From the NCBI GenBank assembly GCA_030544215.1, contig JARZZO010000013.1:24294729-24358728 (forward strand): DNA of 64,000 nt, in the 5' to 3' direction. The notes below the pieces were generated by a model. The model had not been told where the DNA came from, ran no database searches, and worked only from the letters and a program-made list of their open reading frames with translations. This document shows positions 1 to 11,337 of this stretch, in pieces; the first letter of the stretch is position 1, and each line of letters begins with the position of its first letter. This DNA comes from Zantedeschia hybrid cultivar (lineage: Eukaryota; Streptophyta; Magnoliopsida; Alismatales; Araceae). A program made the position numbers and the translations under genes.

Positions 1-279
1 CCTCATCATATGAGCAGGAGTAATCTGTACTAGTCTAACCGGATATCCGATGTCCTTCTCGGATATCCTCCGATTAGGAACGATTAAGAATATGTGTGTT
101 TAAGTGATCAGTCTCATTAGTATGATTTCATCATAATCTGATCACCATAGTACATATTCACGGACTTCATTATGAAACGATAATTAACGCGATTTACACA
201 TAATGAATATTATGCCATTTTATTAATAATGAACGAGATTTACATTGTTAGATTAGCTTGTAGGCCACCTAAACTAACA
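1..279 (-). mobile_element. copia-A 3' LTR (partial, runs off window)
   Basis: Reverse complement of the start of a Ty1/copia LTR. On the minus strand it begins TGTTAG at 279, directly after a polypurine tract, and runs left out of the window. It aligns with the other LTR of the same element (1746-3295), with about 8 mismatches in 279 bases by eye, and with the copia-D 3' LTR at 59698. Only the first 279 of about 1,550 bases are present. Confidence 0.85.
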
Positions 280-862
280 ATCTCCCACTTGGACTAAAGC
301 CAATCACCTTTATACAATAAGCCCATAGACTCTAGGTGACGCTCAAACACAATTTGAGCCAACGGCTTTGTCAGTGGATCTGCTACATTGTCGACGGATA
401 GAACTCTTTCCACTACTACATCTCCTCTGGATATGATCTCTCTGATAAGGTGAAAGCGGCTCAGAATGTGCTTCGATTTCTGATGAGACCGTGGCTCTTT
501 CGCTTGCGCAATCGCTCCATTGTTGTCGCACAACAGTGGAACAGGCTCAGAGATGCTGGGAACTATGCCGAGGTTGGTGATGAATTTTTTCAACCACACT
601 GCTTCCTTGGCGGCTTCAGCTGCAGCGATGTACTCAACTTCATTCGTCGAATCTGCATTGGTTATTTGCTTGGAACTCTTCCAGCACACTGCCCCTCCAT
701 TCAATGTAAACACGAATCAAGATGTTGACTTGCTATCATCTGGATCTGACTGGAAACTCGAGTCAGTAAAGCCTCGCAGTTTCAAGTCACCTCCTCCATA
801 GACAAGAAACATATCCTTAGTTCTTCTCAAGTACTTAAGGATGCATGCCACTACCTTCCATA
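280..862 (-). pseudogene. copia-A pol C-terminus (RNase H), broken
   Basis: C-terminal part of a Ty1/copia polyprotein, reading 862 to 294 on the minus strand and followed by a polypurine tract (about 280-293) that abuts the LTR. The frame 713-294 has the copia RNase H end: an AEYIAAAEAAKE-like stretch (here EVEYIAAAE), CDNNGAI, and ADPLTKPLA near the terminus. A TGA near 715 interrupts the frame just upstream. Homology to the plus-strand copia-D copy stops abruptly near 862, where leader sequence begins. So most of gag, protease, integrase and RT is deleted. Not functional. Confidence 0.85.
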
Positions 863-1724
863 ATGATTCAATAATCATTATGCCCCGATTAAATAAAATT
901 GAAAAATAATTTTAGTTTCAAAACATCTTTTGAATTTCAAAATTAAATTCCAATTAATAATTAATTGGGCAATATGGGGTTTAATAGAAAAGAAAGGGTT
1001 ATAGGGTAATGGGTTTAGTCAAAATAGCACCTGGCTCGAGCCAGGTGCGAGCCCTGGCTCGGCCAGGGGCTCGGACCTGGAGCGCCCTGGTCCGAGCCAG
1101 GGCGGGCCCGGTCAGGGGCCCCAAGACCGGCCGGTTAGGCCAGGCGAACCGGCTCGGGCCGGTCTTCATCAACCCCGAACCCGACGCCCCATTGCAGCAG
1201 GAAACCCTAGCCGACGGCGGCTGGGGTCTGCAGGCGGCGCCGGCGGCCGCCCCCGGCCCTGCCCCTGCTCCGGCCGGCGATGCCCCGGCGCCGGCGGTGC
1301 CCCCGGCGCCGGCAGGGTCGCCGGAGAGGTCCCGAAGGGAGCTGGCCAAGCCCCAAAAATCCCCAAAAAGCTGGTTTTCGCAGGGTTTTAAAACTATTTT
1401 AGGGCTTAAATAAATGGCCCTCCAAGGGCACTCTGGTGGCGGTCTTGGTGACCGGTGGATAGAGGTGACTATCCTCTACGGATCTGGAGTCTCGGCCGGC
1501 CATCCCAACGCTTGGGAGGCCGATTGAAGCCGCCGTAAACTCGCCGTTCTTCGTCTCACGAAGAACACGAAAAACCCCCAAAATAATCTCGAAAAATCAC
1601 AGAAAAATAATCAAATTAATTGTGTTTATCTTATGAACACTATTCCGTCATTTTAATAGGATTAAACGCATGGAATAACTCAAGAAAAATCAATTTCGGA
1701 AACCGAAACGGGACGAGAAACAGT
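863..1724 (-). other. copia-A leader fused to pol by internal deletion
   Basis: Non-coding 5' leader of copia-A on the minus strand, between the primer-binding site and an internal deletion near 862. It matches the copia-D leader (about 53469-54310) in order: a stretch encoding no conserved protein, a very GC-rich section (1030-1340), then AT-rich sequence. The long GC-rich frames here overlap on both strands and match no protein; I treat them as non-coding. The left breakpoint of the 21-kb duplication lies inside it, at 1201. Confidence 0.75.
1027..1048. repeat. 22-bp perfect palindrome in copia-A leader
   Basis: A perfect dyad centred between 1037 and 1038 (right half GAGCCAGGTGC), followed by further imperfect CTGGCTCG/CGAGCCAG repeats up to about 1110. 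It lies left of the 21-kb duplication, so it occurs once here. A related imperfect version lies in the copia-D leader near 54100-54135. Confidence 0.8.
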
Positions 1725-1744
1725 GGAACCTGGCTCTGATACCA
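1725..1744 (-). other. copia-A primer-binding site
   Basis: On the minus strand this reads TGGTATCAGAGCCAGGTTCC, the usual plant site complementary to the 3' end of initiator methionine tRNA. It lies one base inside the 5' LTR boundary at 1746 and fixes the element's orientation. The same site occurs at 53450 in copia-D. Confidence 0.9.
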
Positions 1745-1745
1745 C

Positions 1746-3295
1746 TGTTAGGTTTTCTCGGTTTCTCCGGATCGCTCACGCAGCGGAAAACAAAAATATT
1801 TACAGCGATCCGTTCCCGTTTCGGAGACTAAAATACGAGATAATCGGATTATCTTTTCTCACCGTGTGCGGATTCGAATCCGCAGCCGTTCGGTTCCGTC
1901 GGTGCGACACCGCAAGCCGCGCAAGTGCCCGGCCTCTTGCGAAGTCCACGCGATCCTCCCGCGACGGATATCCTCGAGTTCGTCGTTCTTCGCAGCCTAC
2001 GAAGCCTCCGCAGGTCGCCGTAATGATCGCCGCAGCGTGCGGACGATTTCCCGTTAGACGGGATTCGGAGAAGCGGCGGAGCAGATCTGGATCTGCCTGG
2101 ACGCCAGAGAAGGACAAAAAACGAGGAGGGGCGGCTAGGGTTAGCAGCAGCTTGGCCTGCTCAGCCCGTTCGTTATGTTTTATACTAACCGCGCGGTTTT
2201 TCACAAAAATCCCCGGTTTGTATAAAACCCACTTATTTATCCATCGCCTTGAGAATCATTTGCGTGTGACCCTCTAGGCCCAAGTACCAGTCCAGTTAAT
2301 GGCCCAACAAGCCCAGTGACTCCTCACTGGCTTTATTAATTAATTAATAACCCTTTACTAATCAATTAATCAATCGAATTGATGTCGCACATCGAATTCG
2401 ACCGGGCCTCCGATCACGTTGGGTGCCAAGCAACACCGCGTGAACCCGGAAGGTATTTGGGGTTAAGTAACCCACTCTTGGAACCTTTCCGTCGACAGTT
2501 ACCGCGTGGATATAATCCTTCATTCGTACAATGCTCTCGAGTCAACTCAGGGTATGGCGAGCTGTCAAACCCTAACCGGTCGACTCACTTGGATTGGATG
2601 CCGCTGATGAATATCGGAAAACTCCTTTCCCGATATTATCGTCCGCCCTGGCCATGGACTTCCGCACATCCTTCCTAGAGCATTCTCTCTGTAAGTACCG
2701 AGAGCGAATGATTCCTTATTGACACACAATTCCCTTCGACGGTATTCCGATGTACCCAATCCTTGGCGTATTAGAATCCCATGGCTAGAGATTCGTAGAC
2801 CAAGGTCAAAGTACAGAAGTCCACCGCCAAGGTGTCCTTGGTGTCTCAGGTCCGAGGACCATCCACGCAACTGCGACAATAGAATCAAGCTGGTTAACAG
2901 TGAGGTACAATACCATCTAGCGATTTAGTCGGATCAGTTCAGTGAACTCATTCTCCAATGAGCACCTACAGATTAGCCTTAATGTCTCCACACAAGTGAC
3001 TTATGAGACCAATCACCCTCATCATATGAGCAGGAGTAATCTATACTAGTCTAACTGGATATCCGATGTCCTTCTCGGATATCCTCTGATTAGGAACGAT
3101 TAAGAATATGTGCGTTTAAGTGATCAGTCTCATTAGTATGATCTCATCATAATCTGATCACCATAGCACATATTCACGGACTTCATTATGAAACTATAAT
3201 TAACGCGATTTACACATAATGAATATTATGCCATTTTATTAATAATGAACGAGATTTACATTGTTAGATTGGCTTGTAGGCCACCTAAACTAACA
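1746..3295 (-). mobile_element. copia-A 5' LTR, complete, 1,550 bp
   Basis: Complete LTR on the minus strand: starts TGTTAG at 3295 and ends ..CA at 1746, next to the primer-binding site. Its length equals that of the copia-D 3' LTR (59698-61247) and the two are closely related throughout. Several long frames within it (for example 1723-2277 plus, 1800-2204 minus) are chance frames in GC-rich U3/R sequence. The outer boundary abuts LINE coding sequence at 3296, so copia-A inserted into the LINE; the left partner of any target-site duplication is outside the window. Confidence 0.9.
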
Positions 3296-3297
3296 AT

Positions 3298-6200
3298 TTC
3301 TTCACTCATTGCTGGGATATTATTGCTGATGATATATTTGCTGCTGCTGTTGAATTCTTCAAGGGTGGCTCTTTGCCTAAGGCCTTTACTTCTACTCATT
3401 TGGTCCTTATTCCTAAGTGTGACAATCCTTCCACTCTTAGCCCCAATTTGTTTGCAGAATAGGTTATTCGGAATTACTTATCCGAAATAGCGTATACTAG
3501 AATAAGGGGTGCTTAACTTTGATAGTTCTATGGGACCCACTGGCAGAATAGGAAGGATAAGCAATTCTTGAGTCTATAGTCGAATTGCTTATTCTCCTTA
3601 TTCTAGTATAAGCAATTATAACGCGGTATAAGCCATTCCGCCCATCAAACTAGAATTAACCTTATTCTAAGGATAAGAGGCCTTATTCTTCTTCTATTCT
3701 CCAATCAAAGTGGCGCAAGGATTTCAGGCCCATCAGTCTGTGCAATTTTAATTATAAGATCATTTCTCTGATTGTTTGCAAGAGGCTCTCTGTTATTCTG
3801 CCTAGGCTTATTTCTCCCTTCCAAGGTGCATTTGTTAAAGGAAGGGACATCAGTGATAATATCTGTTTGGCTCAGGAAATGGTGCATAATATTTCTAAAA
3901 GAACTACTGGTCACAATGTTATTCTTAAACTGGACATGATGAAGGCCTATGATCGACTGGAATGGAGCTATTTATTTGATGTTCTATACAAATTTGGCTT
4001 CTCTCATGATTGGATTAATTTGATTAAGAATCTATTTACTCACTGCTGGTTCTCAGTTGTTTTTAATGGTCAGCTTGGTGGCTATTTTAATTCTTCAAGA
4101 GGACTTAGGCAAGGTGATCCTCTGGCCCCCAGTTTGTTTATCTTAGCAGAAGAAGCTTTCAGCAGGGGTCTTCATAACCTTTTCACCAGAGGCTTGATCA
4201 CTCCTTTCTCCACATTCAGAGCTGGGCCTATTATCTCTCACTTACTCTTTGCTGATGACACGGTTATTTTTACTAACGGATCTCAGGCTTCTCTTCACCG
4301 GCTTTTTGCTTTTATTAATATCTATGAGAGATGTTCTGGTCAGCAGGTTAATAAAGACAAAAGCTCTTTTTATGTGGCCCCTCGCACTATCACTCAAAGA
4401 ATCAATCAAATTGCTGCTGCTACTCAGATGCCCAATAAGGCTTTTCCGATTATCTATTTGGAGGCTCCTCTCTACAAAGGTATTGTTAAAGCTATCTTTT
4501 TTCAGCCATTGCTTGACAAGGTGAGAAACAAACTTACTAATTGGAAAACTAAGCTCTTATCTCCTGGGGGTAGATTAATTCTGATAAAGCATGTTTTATC
4601 ATCTATTCCTATACACATTCTTGCTGTCCTCTCTCCCCCTAAGAGCATTTTGAATGCCATGGAAAAAGCATTTGCTGCCTTCTTTTGGGGTTCTTCCACT
4701 GTTGGTCAGAGAAAACACTGGATTGCTTGGAAACACATGGCTAGACCTATTGATGAAGGAGGGATTGGAATCAGATCTCTCTTTGATTTGAGTACTGCTT
4801 TGAAAGTGAAACTTTGTTGGAAGATTTACTCCCATAAGGGAGTTTGAAGTGATTATATCCATTGCACCTATCTGCAGGATCAGCATCTATCCTTTTGCCC
4901 CTTGACTGGTTCTCCCCACTGGAGAATGGTTCTTGGTCATAGACACTGGGTCTTGAACCATACTTGCTGGCAGGTTGGAACTGGTAGGCTTTCTTTTTGG
5001 AATGATAATTGGACTGGTCATGGACCTCTCAGGGAGTTCATATCTTCTGATCAATGGCTTTCTGTTGCTCATACTCATAATTGGTTTGTCCAGGATTTTT
5101 TGGCTCGTAGACATGCCTTTCTACATATGCTTCCTATGGATATTCTACATGTTATCAATGATATTGCTATTTGCTTATCTCATACTAATGGCCCTGATAA
5201 ACCTATTTGGCAGCCTGATACTCATGGTTATTTTACTACTAAATCTGCCTGGAACACTGTCAGACATACTGGGCCTCAGCTTCCTATCACCAAATGGATT
5301 TGGCACACACTCTTACCTAAAAAGATCTCCCTCTTTATTTACAGAGCTCTTATTGACAGATTGCCCTTTGACTCAGTTATTCAGAGATATGGGATTTCTT
5401 TGGTTTCCAAGTGTTATTGCTGTAGATCTCCTCATCGTGAAACTATGAACCATATTCTTGCTTTGGGTGATATTGCCAGACATTGTTGGAGCTTCTTCAA
5501 GCGCATTTTCCAGGTTCATGCTCAAGGGACTTCTTTTCATTATATGTTTTCAGCATTCACTTCCAAGGCATCCAATACTTCTCTCTATGGCTTCTGCATG
5601 GGTATCACTCCTTCTATTGTTACTTGGACACTTTGGAAAGCTAGGTGCACTGCCAGGTTTGACAATTCTATTTGTAGTAAAGAGCATATTTTGAGGCAAG
5701 CTATTATTCTTATCACTGAAATTGCTTCTTTATTTCATCCTAAGAGGGCTTCTTCCTATGCTGAGAGAGCATCTTTGCAGGCTTTGGGTTTGGCTGATAT
5801 CTTTTCTCCTGCACCCCCTTCCCTTGTTTATTGGATTCCTCCCCCCATATTTCATGTTAAACTTAACACAGATGGCTGTTGTAAAGGTAATCCAGGTATA
5901 TCTACAGGTGCTGCTATTCTCAGAGATGATAAAGGATCCTTTATTTCTGCTTGCTGTGCCTTTTTTGGTATCACATGCAGTCTTATTTCAGAGATCAGGG
6001 CTATGCTTATTGGATTACGGATGTGTCTTCAGATGGGGATTTCTTCTCTTATTATAGAGTCTGATTGTCAGGTCTTAATTATGCTTCTTCACTCTGATGG
6101 CCAGAAGATTCCTTGGATTCTTCATCCTTGGTGGGATCACTTATGCTCTCTGAAGAACTCTATGCTTGTTCAATTCCAACATGTGGTTAGAGAATGTAAC

Positions 6201-6338
6201 AAGGCTGCAGACGCATTAGCAAACTTCTCCTGTTCTTCTTATACGTCTCGCACTTTTTCTTCATATGCTGCTCTTCCTCCTCCTGTAAGAGGAGAATTGG
6301 CTATGGACAAATCAGGCGTTCCTCATTTTCGTTTTTGA
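3298..6338 (+). pseudogene. LINE ORF2 fragment: RT, zf-RVT, RNase H
   Basis: C-terminal two-thirds of a plant L1 ORF2, which makes the nick-primed cDNA of the element. Before the MITE (3298-3440) the RT N-terminal part reads CWDIIADD..FFKGGSLP. After it (from 3708) come FRPISL, the A-motif Asp in KLDMMKAYD, RGLRQGDPLAP, and the catalytic FADD in LLFADDTVIF (about 4246-4275). A zf-RVT region follows (WIWHTLLPKKISLF..CYCC..H), then an RNase H domain from about 5860 with all four acidic residues (NTDG, SEIRA, ESDC, ADALA). A single in-frame TGA (4845-4847) and the MITE break it; the endonuclease part is absent. Apart from these, the frame is open to 6338. Confidence 0.9.
3448..3700. mobile_element. 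MITE-like foldback insert in the LINE
   Basis: About 253 bp of AT-rich sequence unrelated to the LINE interrupts the RT between the NPSTLS-type segment and KWRKDFRPISL. CCAAT flanks both sides (3443-3447 and 3701-3705), a candidate target-site duplication. AGAATAG (3456) and its complement CTATTCT (3694-3700) face each other near the ends. Internal inverted repeats are AGAATAAGG/CCTTATTCT and ATAAGCAATTC/GAATTGCTTAT (about 3558-3594). No coding capacity. Superfamily not assigned; the exact ends are uncertain by several bases. Confidence 0.65.
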
Positions 6339-6504
6339 TTGATTTATGTACCTGGGGGGTTCTTCTTTGCTTTCTTATTTGCTGTATCTCCCAGGGGTAA
6401 GGTGGCATGTCCCCCCCTTGTATGTTTATTTGATTAATTTAATAATATCCCAAGGGCCTGCCCAGGGTCCTAGATAAGTTCTGGGCTTTTATCAAAAAAA
6501 AAAA

Positions 6505-6992
6505 CATAGGTGAGAAATTCTTTTCTTACCTACATGATTAAGCCTGCAGTGCCAAAGATATACATGATTCACTTCTTCTGTTTTATCACTAGAAACCTGC
6601 ATAACATTAGTATATGTATCCAATACATATAACCCATTGAGCAAATAACCATTAGCGATGATCAAACTATTATTAATAATAGAGTACCTAGTGCTAGTTA
6701 TTATCAACGAGTAACCAATATTGTTCAAGTAGGAAATAAATACAATATTTTTGATAATTTCTGGAACAAAATAACACTCAGTTAACTCCAGAATTATCCT
6801 TGAGGGCAAACTAAGATGAGTAGTCTCCACAGGTTTAGTAGCAACCAAAGCTCCATTGCCCATCCTTAGTTCAATCTCCTTTTTGCCAACTCTTCTTTTA
6901 TTTGTCTGCACCTGCAAGACATTGCATATATGAGATGTGCATCTACTATCTAATACCCATGATGTGGATCTCATAAAAGACAAAAGTGACAA
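6505..6992 (-). pseudogene. copia-B protease / GAG-pre-integrase fragment
   Basis: Minus-strand piece of an older Ty1/copia polyprotein. From 6992 downwards it has the protease start SWVLDSRCTSHIC, where the catalytic D-S/T-G triad reads DSR, then the usual lead into ECYFVPEIIKNI, and the GAG-pre-integrase motif WHCRLNHVGKKRI. It is cut at 6505 by the A-tail of the LINE. The remaining integrase and RT are not in the window. The same Gly-to-Arg change is present in copia-D. Confidence 0.8.
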
Positions 6993-6999
6993 AACTACC

Positions 7000-7811
7000 T
7001 ACGTTCAGAATTGCCTTGCAATTTCTTTTCTAGTGACCAATCTATCCACACTGAAAAGATTTGCTTTCTTTTTCATCCTTCTTGCCCTTGCCATGGCCTG
7101 CCTTGGTGATTTTGTTTACCTTTGATCTGTTTCTTTCCCTTCTTGTTGTTAGGTGTTTGGACGGCTTTCCTTTTCTTGTTGGTCTGACCAACAACCATTA
7201 CAGAAGATGGTTTATCCTTTTGCATAGTCCCTTCAGCACTCTTTAATATATTTAGAAGTTCAGGTAGAGAAACTTTAATCCTATTCATATTAAAATTCAT
7301 GATGAAGTGAGAAAAGGATTTAGACAATGACTGGAGAATGAGATCAATGATAAGTTCAAGATTCAACTTGAATCCTAGTCCATTGAGTCTCTTAATCCAC
7401 TCCATAATTTTCAGTACATGTACATGTACTGAAGCACCCTAAGACATCCTAGTACTGAAAAACTTTTTGGAGATCTCATACCTCTCTATTCTACCATGCT
7501 TCCTAAAGAGCTGGCGTAGCTGGAGAAGTATAGCACTACAATCAGTCTTTTCAAATTGCCTCTGTAGCTTGGGAGCCATAAAGGTCGATATATATCACTA
7601 TGCAAGGTAAGAATCTTCCGACCAATTTGCGTAATTTAATTGATCACTCTACTCGGCATCAATGGGAAGCTTAGGTTGAATCGTGTCCAACATGTACACA
7701 ACCTTTTTGATAGTTTAGACAATTAGCAGATTACGCAACCAATCTTGATAATTAGGTCCAGTCAACTTGTTTGCATCTAAGATTCTATGGAGGGGACGTG
7801 ACAACAACATG
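7000..7811 (-). pseudogene. copia-B gag, frameshifted
   Basis: Copia gag reading 7811 to about 7000 on the minus strand. Near the start is the typical KLTGPNYQDWLRN segment (about 7740-7790). The part 7405-7073 has the gag core (LGFKLNLELIIDLILQSL, FIMNFNMN, LPELLNILKSAEG) followed by a Lys-rich tail. A decayed zinc knuckle (QCG*IGH*KRNC, two stops) is readable in another frame near 7010-7060. Several stops and frameshifts lie between 7406 and 7740. Not functional. Confidence 0.75.
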
Positions 7812-8300
7812 ATGATCTGGATGAAAAATAAAAGATAATATTTTAGCATGCATTCAGGTTTCTAACTTAGATGTGGTTTTCTATGTTAGTTAGCTTCATC
7901 ATTTTGCGTCGAACTACATGATCCTCAATCATATAGAACAGGAGATCACGGCGATCATCCTAATGGGTCAGAATCTGAATAAAACTGAGGTGCGACCTTG
8001 TGGAAAGCACAACAAAGCACATCCCATCTCTTGGGCAGTCAACAACACTTGCATCCAATGCAATATCCGACTTTTGGCCCTCGAGCAATCATCCCCTTGT
8101 GGAAAGTACAACAAAGGATACTCCTAGTTAGATCGCACCATTGTTCTATACAACAATGAGCTTGTGACTCGACCGCACAACAAGGCCGAGTTCAGTCCCT
8201 CATCCTATTGAAACAAAGTTTTAGAACTGAGATCCTGCCACCAAATCATGAACCTTGTGGAAAACACAACAAATCTATGAGATAATGACATCCAGTCACC
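7812..8300 (-). other. copia-B leader with repeated hairpin motif
   Basis: Non-coding leader upstream of copia-B gag. It contains three copies of a 19-nt motif that on the element's sense strand reads GTTGTGCTTTCCACAAGG or close to it. Dyad arms TTGTG/CACAA lie at 7998-8012, 8097-8111 (one arm TACAA) and 8255-8269. A looser copy is at 8162-8180. The same motif occurs four times in the copia-D leader. No protein is supported; the short plus-strand frame 7918-8127 is fortuitous. Confidence 0.7.
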
Positions 8301-9778
8301 CTATAATAGTGGAGCGCTATGACGGCTCCTAGAGCTACGTTTACAGAGTTAATATTTGATTAAGAGGGAATTTTACTTTTATTTTGGTCTCACCTTAAGT
8401 GGTAGAATAAATATATTCGGGATATATATTTGCTGTACTTAATAATTGTTTAAAATAAATGCATCAAATGCAAATAAATAAATCTGGGTGATCATGGACT
8501 CTAAATTAAAGCTACTGAGACATCCAACCCACTTCCCAAGCAGCATGATCATCCTTGCAGTCCGTCCTCCGTGCCTTCAAGTTCCATCCACGACATTAAT
8601 TACAAAAGTTACACGGCCTGAAGGCCGGAAAGTGAATTATATGCCAATAATTTCCAGAAGCCCTTAGGGCGAGTGCATTCATTGGAAGAAGATAGAATTA
8701 CTAGAATTACATTGAAAATTAAATAGAGAGAGAAGGGAGGCTCGCAGGTCTTAAACAAACGGAGCTAATTTCTAAGTCCATGATCACCCACCATTCCACA
8801 CACAATCACATCGATCAAACAAGGGTTATTTTGAAAATAATCCTTATATCTGGATTGAAACCATAGGTTGTACATTCGAGAATTTTGGTCATGATTAGTT
8901 TTGAAAAACCTGTTATTATATTCAAAAGTAATCAAACAGAGACCAAAACAAGGTATCACAGTAACATTCCATGCTTAGAATTATTCCAACTTATATGAGG
9001 ATGTAGAAATGAATTTAACATTAAATTCAATCAATCGGGACAATTTAGATAATCATGAAATTTCAATTCAAATTAATCATCCAATGATTAAACTAAAGAG
9101 AATGAAATTTAATTAGATGATCGTCCTCAATTATCCTTTATTAAAATTAACAATTTGAATTTTAAAAATTATCCAATAATTTTGAAAACCCAAAATTGAA
9201 TTTTAATGATGATCCTCTTTAAAGTTCAAAATTCGAATTTAACAATTATCCAATAATTAAAAATTAAAAATTTTAAATTTTATACGTAATCTTCAATTAA
9301 TCCTAAAACTTACATGATAATTATCAGACTAATCAAAATCAAATTTTATTAGTATGTTTTCGACAATTATCTAGATTTTGGGGACAAGTTTTATTTTCGG
9401 GCCAGTGCAGTGCACTGTACACCACCGTTGGAGAGGTCAGGAGCAATGCGCCACGAGGGCCTCCGCTGGAGAGGGGCCAAAACAGTGCTCTCAATTGGCA
9501 AACAACGGCAAAACTTGCCGATTTATGAGTAATCAATGTCCTATAGTGATTACTCTGCAATCAGGAACAGTTTAAGGTATGTATCCATGTACAATCAAAC
9601 TCACATGAGATCTCATCTCGAATTGACTTTACAATCACATATCCTAAGGACAATGCAAAGCAAACCACAAATTATAAATTTACGCTATAATTACCACTCA
9701 ATTATGTCGAACAAGATTGTACATTTCATTGGGCCTGTACGAACCATAATTGGCCTGTAGGACACCCAAATACTAACA
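8301..9778 (-). mobile_element. copia-B LTR (outer end clear, inner end not)
   Basis: On the minus strand it begins TGTTAGTATTTGGGTGTCC at 9778, a close relative of the copia-A/D LTR start, followed by the shared GCCAATTATGG-like segment. The rest is AT-rich (8960-9360) with a GC-richer patch at 9400-9520. I could not find an intact primer-binding site, so the inner boundary (about 8300-8350) is an estimate. The small frames here are not convincing genes. Confidence 0.55.
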
Positions 9779-11337
9779 ATAGTGACCTCAAAGCCAATCA
9801 TTAGGTACCTATTACAATCTGGTTCACTGATAAATAACACTTATTTTATTATGTAGATTGGCGAGTTTATCGTTGTACATAATGAAGTATTTGAATGTGT
9901 GCAATAGTTATCGGATTATTATGAGATCATAATAATGAGACAGATGACTTATAACACACGTTCTTAATTGTTCCTAGTCATAGGATGTTTGAGAAAGATA
10001 TCAAACATCCGGAGAGACTAGTACATGTTATTCCAGCTCATTTAATGAGGGTGACTGATTATTAGTCACTTGTGTGGAGACACTATGGTGAACCTATAGG
10101 TGCTCATTGGGGTATGAGTTCGAATTGATCTGACATGAATCACCGGATGGTAATTTTACCTGACTGCCAGCCGGCTTGATTCATCGTCATAGTGGCGTGG
10201 TTGATCCTTGGACTTGAGATACCAAAGACATCTTGTTGGTAGACTTCTGGGCTTTAACCTTGACTTACAAATCCTTATCCACGAGATCTCTAATAGTCAA
10301 TGATCGGGTCTCACGGAAGACCTTCGAAGGTGATTGTGTGTTTAATATTGGATCACTCGTTGTCAGGTAACTGGTGAGATAATGCTTTAGGATAGATCCG
10401 CAGGAGTCTCTGGCCAGAGCAGACATAATATTAGAAAAGATGTTTTCTGATATTGTACAGTGGGGTCTGATCCAAGTAAGTTGACCATCTAGGATTTGAT
10501 AGTTCGACCATGACCTAAGTTGACTAGAAAGCATTGTGCAAATGAAGGATTATAGCCATGTGGTAACTATTGACGGGCGGGTTATATGAGTTGGTTGCTG
10601 AATGCCATTACCTTTCGGGATCATACGGTGTTGCTTAGCACCCAACTTGATCGTAAGTACAGACAAATTTATATGAGATGTTAATTCAATTAGGTAATTA
10701 ATTAAATATGAGATATTAATTAATTAATATAAGTCAATAAAGTGTTATTGGACCTAACGGACTGAAAACCTGACTGGTAAATGGGTCCAGAGGGTCATAC
10801 GCATATAGATTCTCAGTGGTGGTGTTTTAGTGGGTTTTATATTAACTCGAGGACTTTTTTGAAAAGTCACGTCGACTTAATATATATACAGGCCGTGTAT
10901 AAACCCTGGGTCAAGCTCCATGTGCCTCTCCAAGCTGGCCGCCCCCCCTCTCTCCTCCTCCTTTGGGTGTCCCCTTTAGGTCGTCGGGTGCTTCCCGTCT
11001 CCACGTGCACATCCCGAACGTCGGGAATTCTCGTCCGTGTATTTCAGATGTTGTTGCAGCGAAGAATCATCAGCGGGTGTGCTGATTTGGACGAGGGAGC
11101 GAGGATGAACCGCTGCAGAGGATCGTGTAGATATCGCTAGAGGCCGGATGCTTGTGCGGCTAGCGGCATCGTCTCGACAGAACCGATACAGAAGTGGATT
11201 TGAATTCGCACCCGGTGATTTGGTCACTTCTGGTTTTTCATTCACTGTTTTTGTTCCGGAATGGATCAATGGGCACGGGCGTGATGATTTTATTGTCCGA
11301 TCTGTTGTGTTCTTTCACGTCCCGTCTGGATCCCAAC
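9779..11337 (+). mobile_element. copia-C lone LTR
   Basis: Plus-strand sequence aligning end to end, with much divergence, to the 1,550-bp copia-D LTR. Shared blocks include AATGAAG..GAATGTG, GAGGGTGACTGAT..AGTCACTTGTGTGGAGACAC, and the end GGATCCCAACA at about 11337. The length (about 1,560) also fits. No primer-binding site follows and no coding interior adjoins, so it looks like a solo LTR. Its first bases abut the start of the copia-B LTR head to head, and its TG start is degenerate. The frames at 10781-11140 and 11148-11342 lie inside it. Confidence 0.7.

Larger units (their letters stand above)
3296..6504 (+). mobile_element. L1-type LINE, 5'-truncated, left copy
   Basis: Non-LTR retrotransposon remnant. 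It begins abruptly within the reverse transcriptase where copia-A is inserted (3295/3296). It continues through RT, zinc-binding and RNase H regions, a short 3' UTR (6339-6493) and an A-run (6494-6504). A MITE-like insert interrupts it at 3448-3700. The A-tail abuts copia-B coding sequence, so the LINE had inserted into that older element. Confidence 0.9.

Noticed and set aside
999..1413. Overlapping GC-rich frames on both strands (Ala/Pro/Gly-rich)
   Set aside because: They lie in the copia-A leader, exist on both strands, match no domain and are not conserved in the copia-D leader.
1723..2277. 184-aa plus-strand frame and the 134-aa minus-strand frame over it
   Set aside because: Inside the copia-A LTR; the homologous stretch of copia-D is not open. 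A chance frame in GC-rich LTR sequence.
4975..6057. Leu-rich hydrophobic frames that look like membrane proteins
   Set aside because: Out-of-frame shadows of the LINE zf-RVT/RNase H coding sequence.
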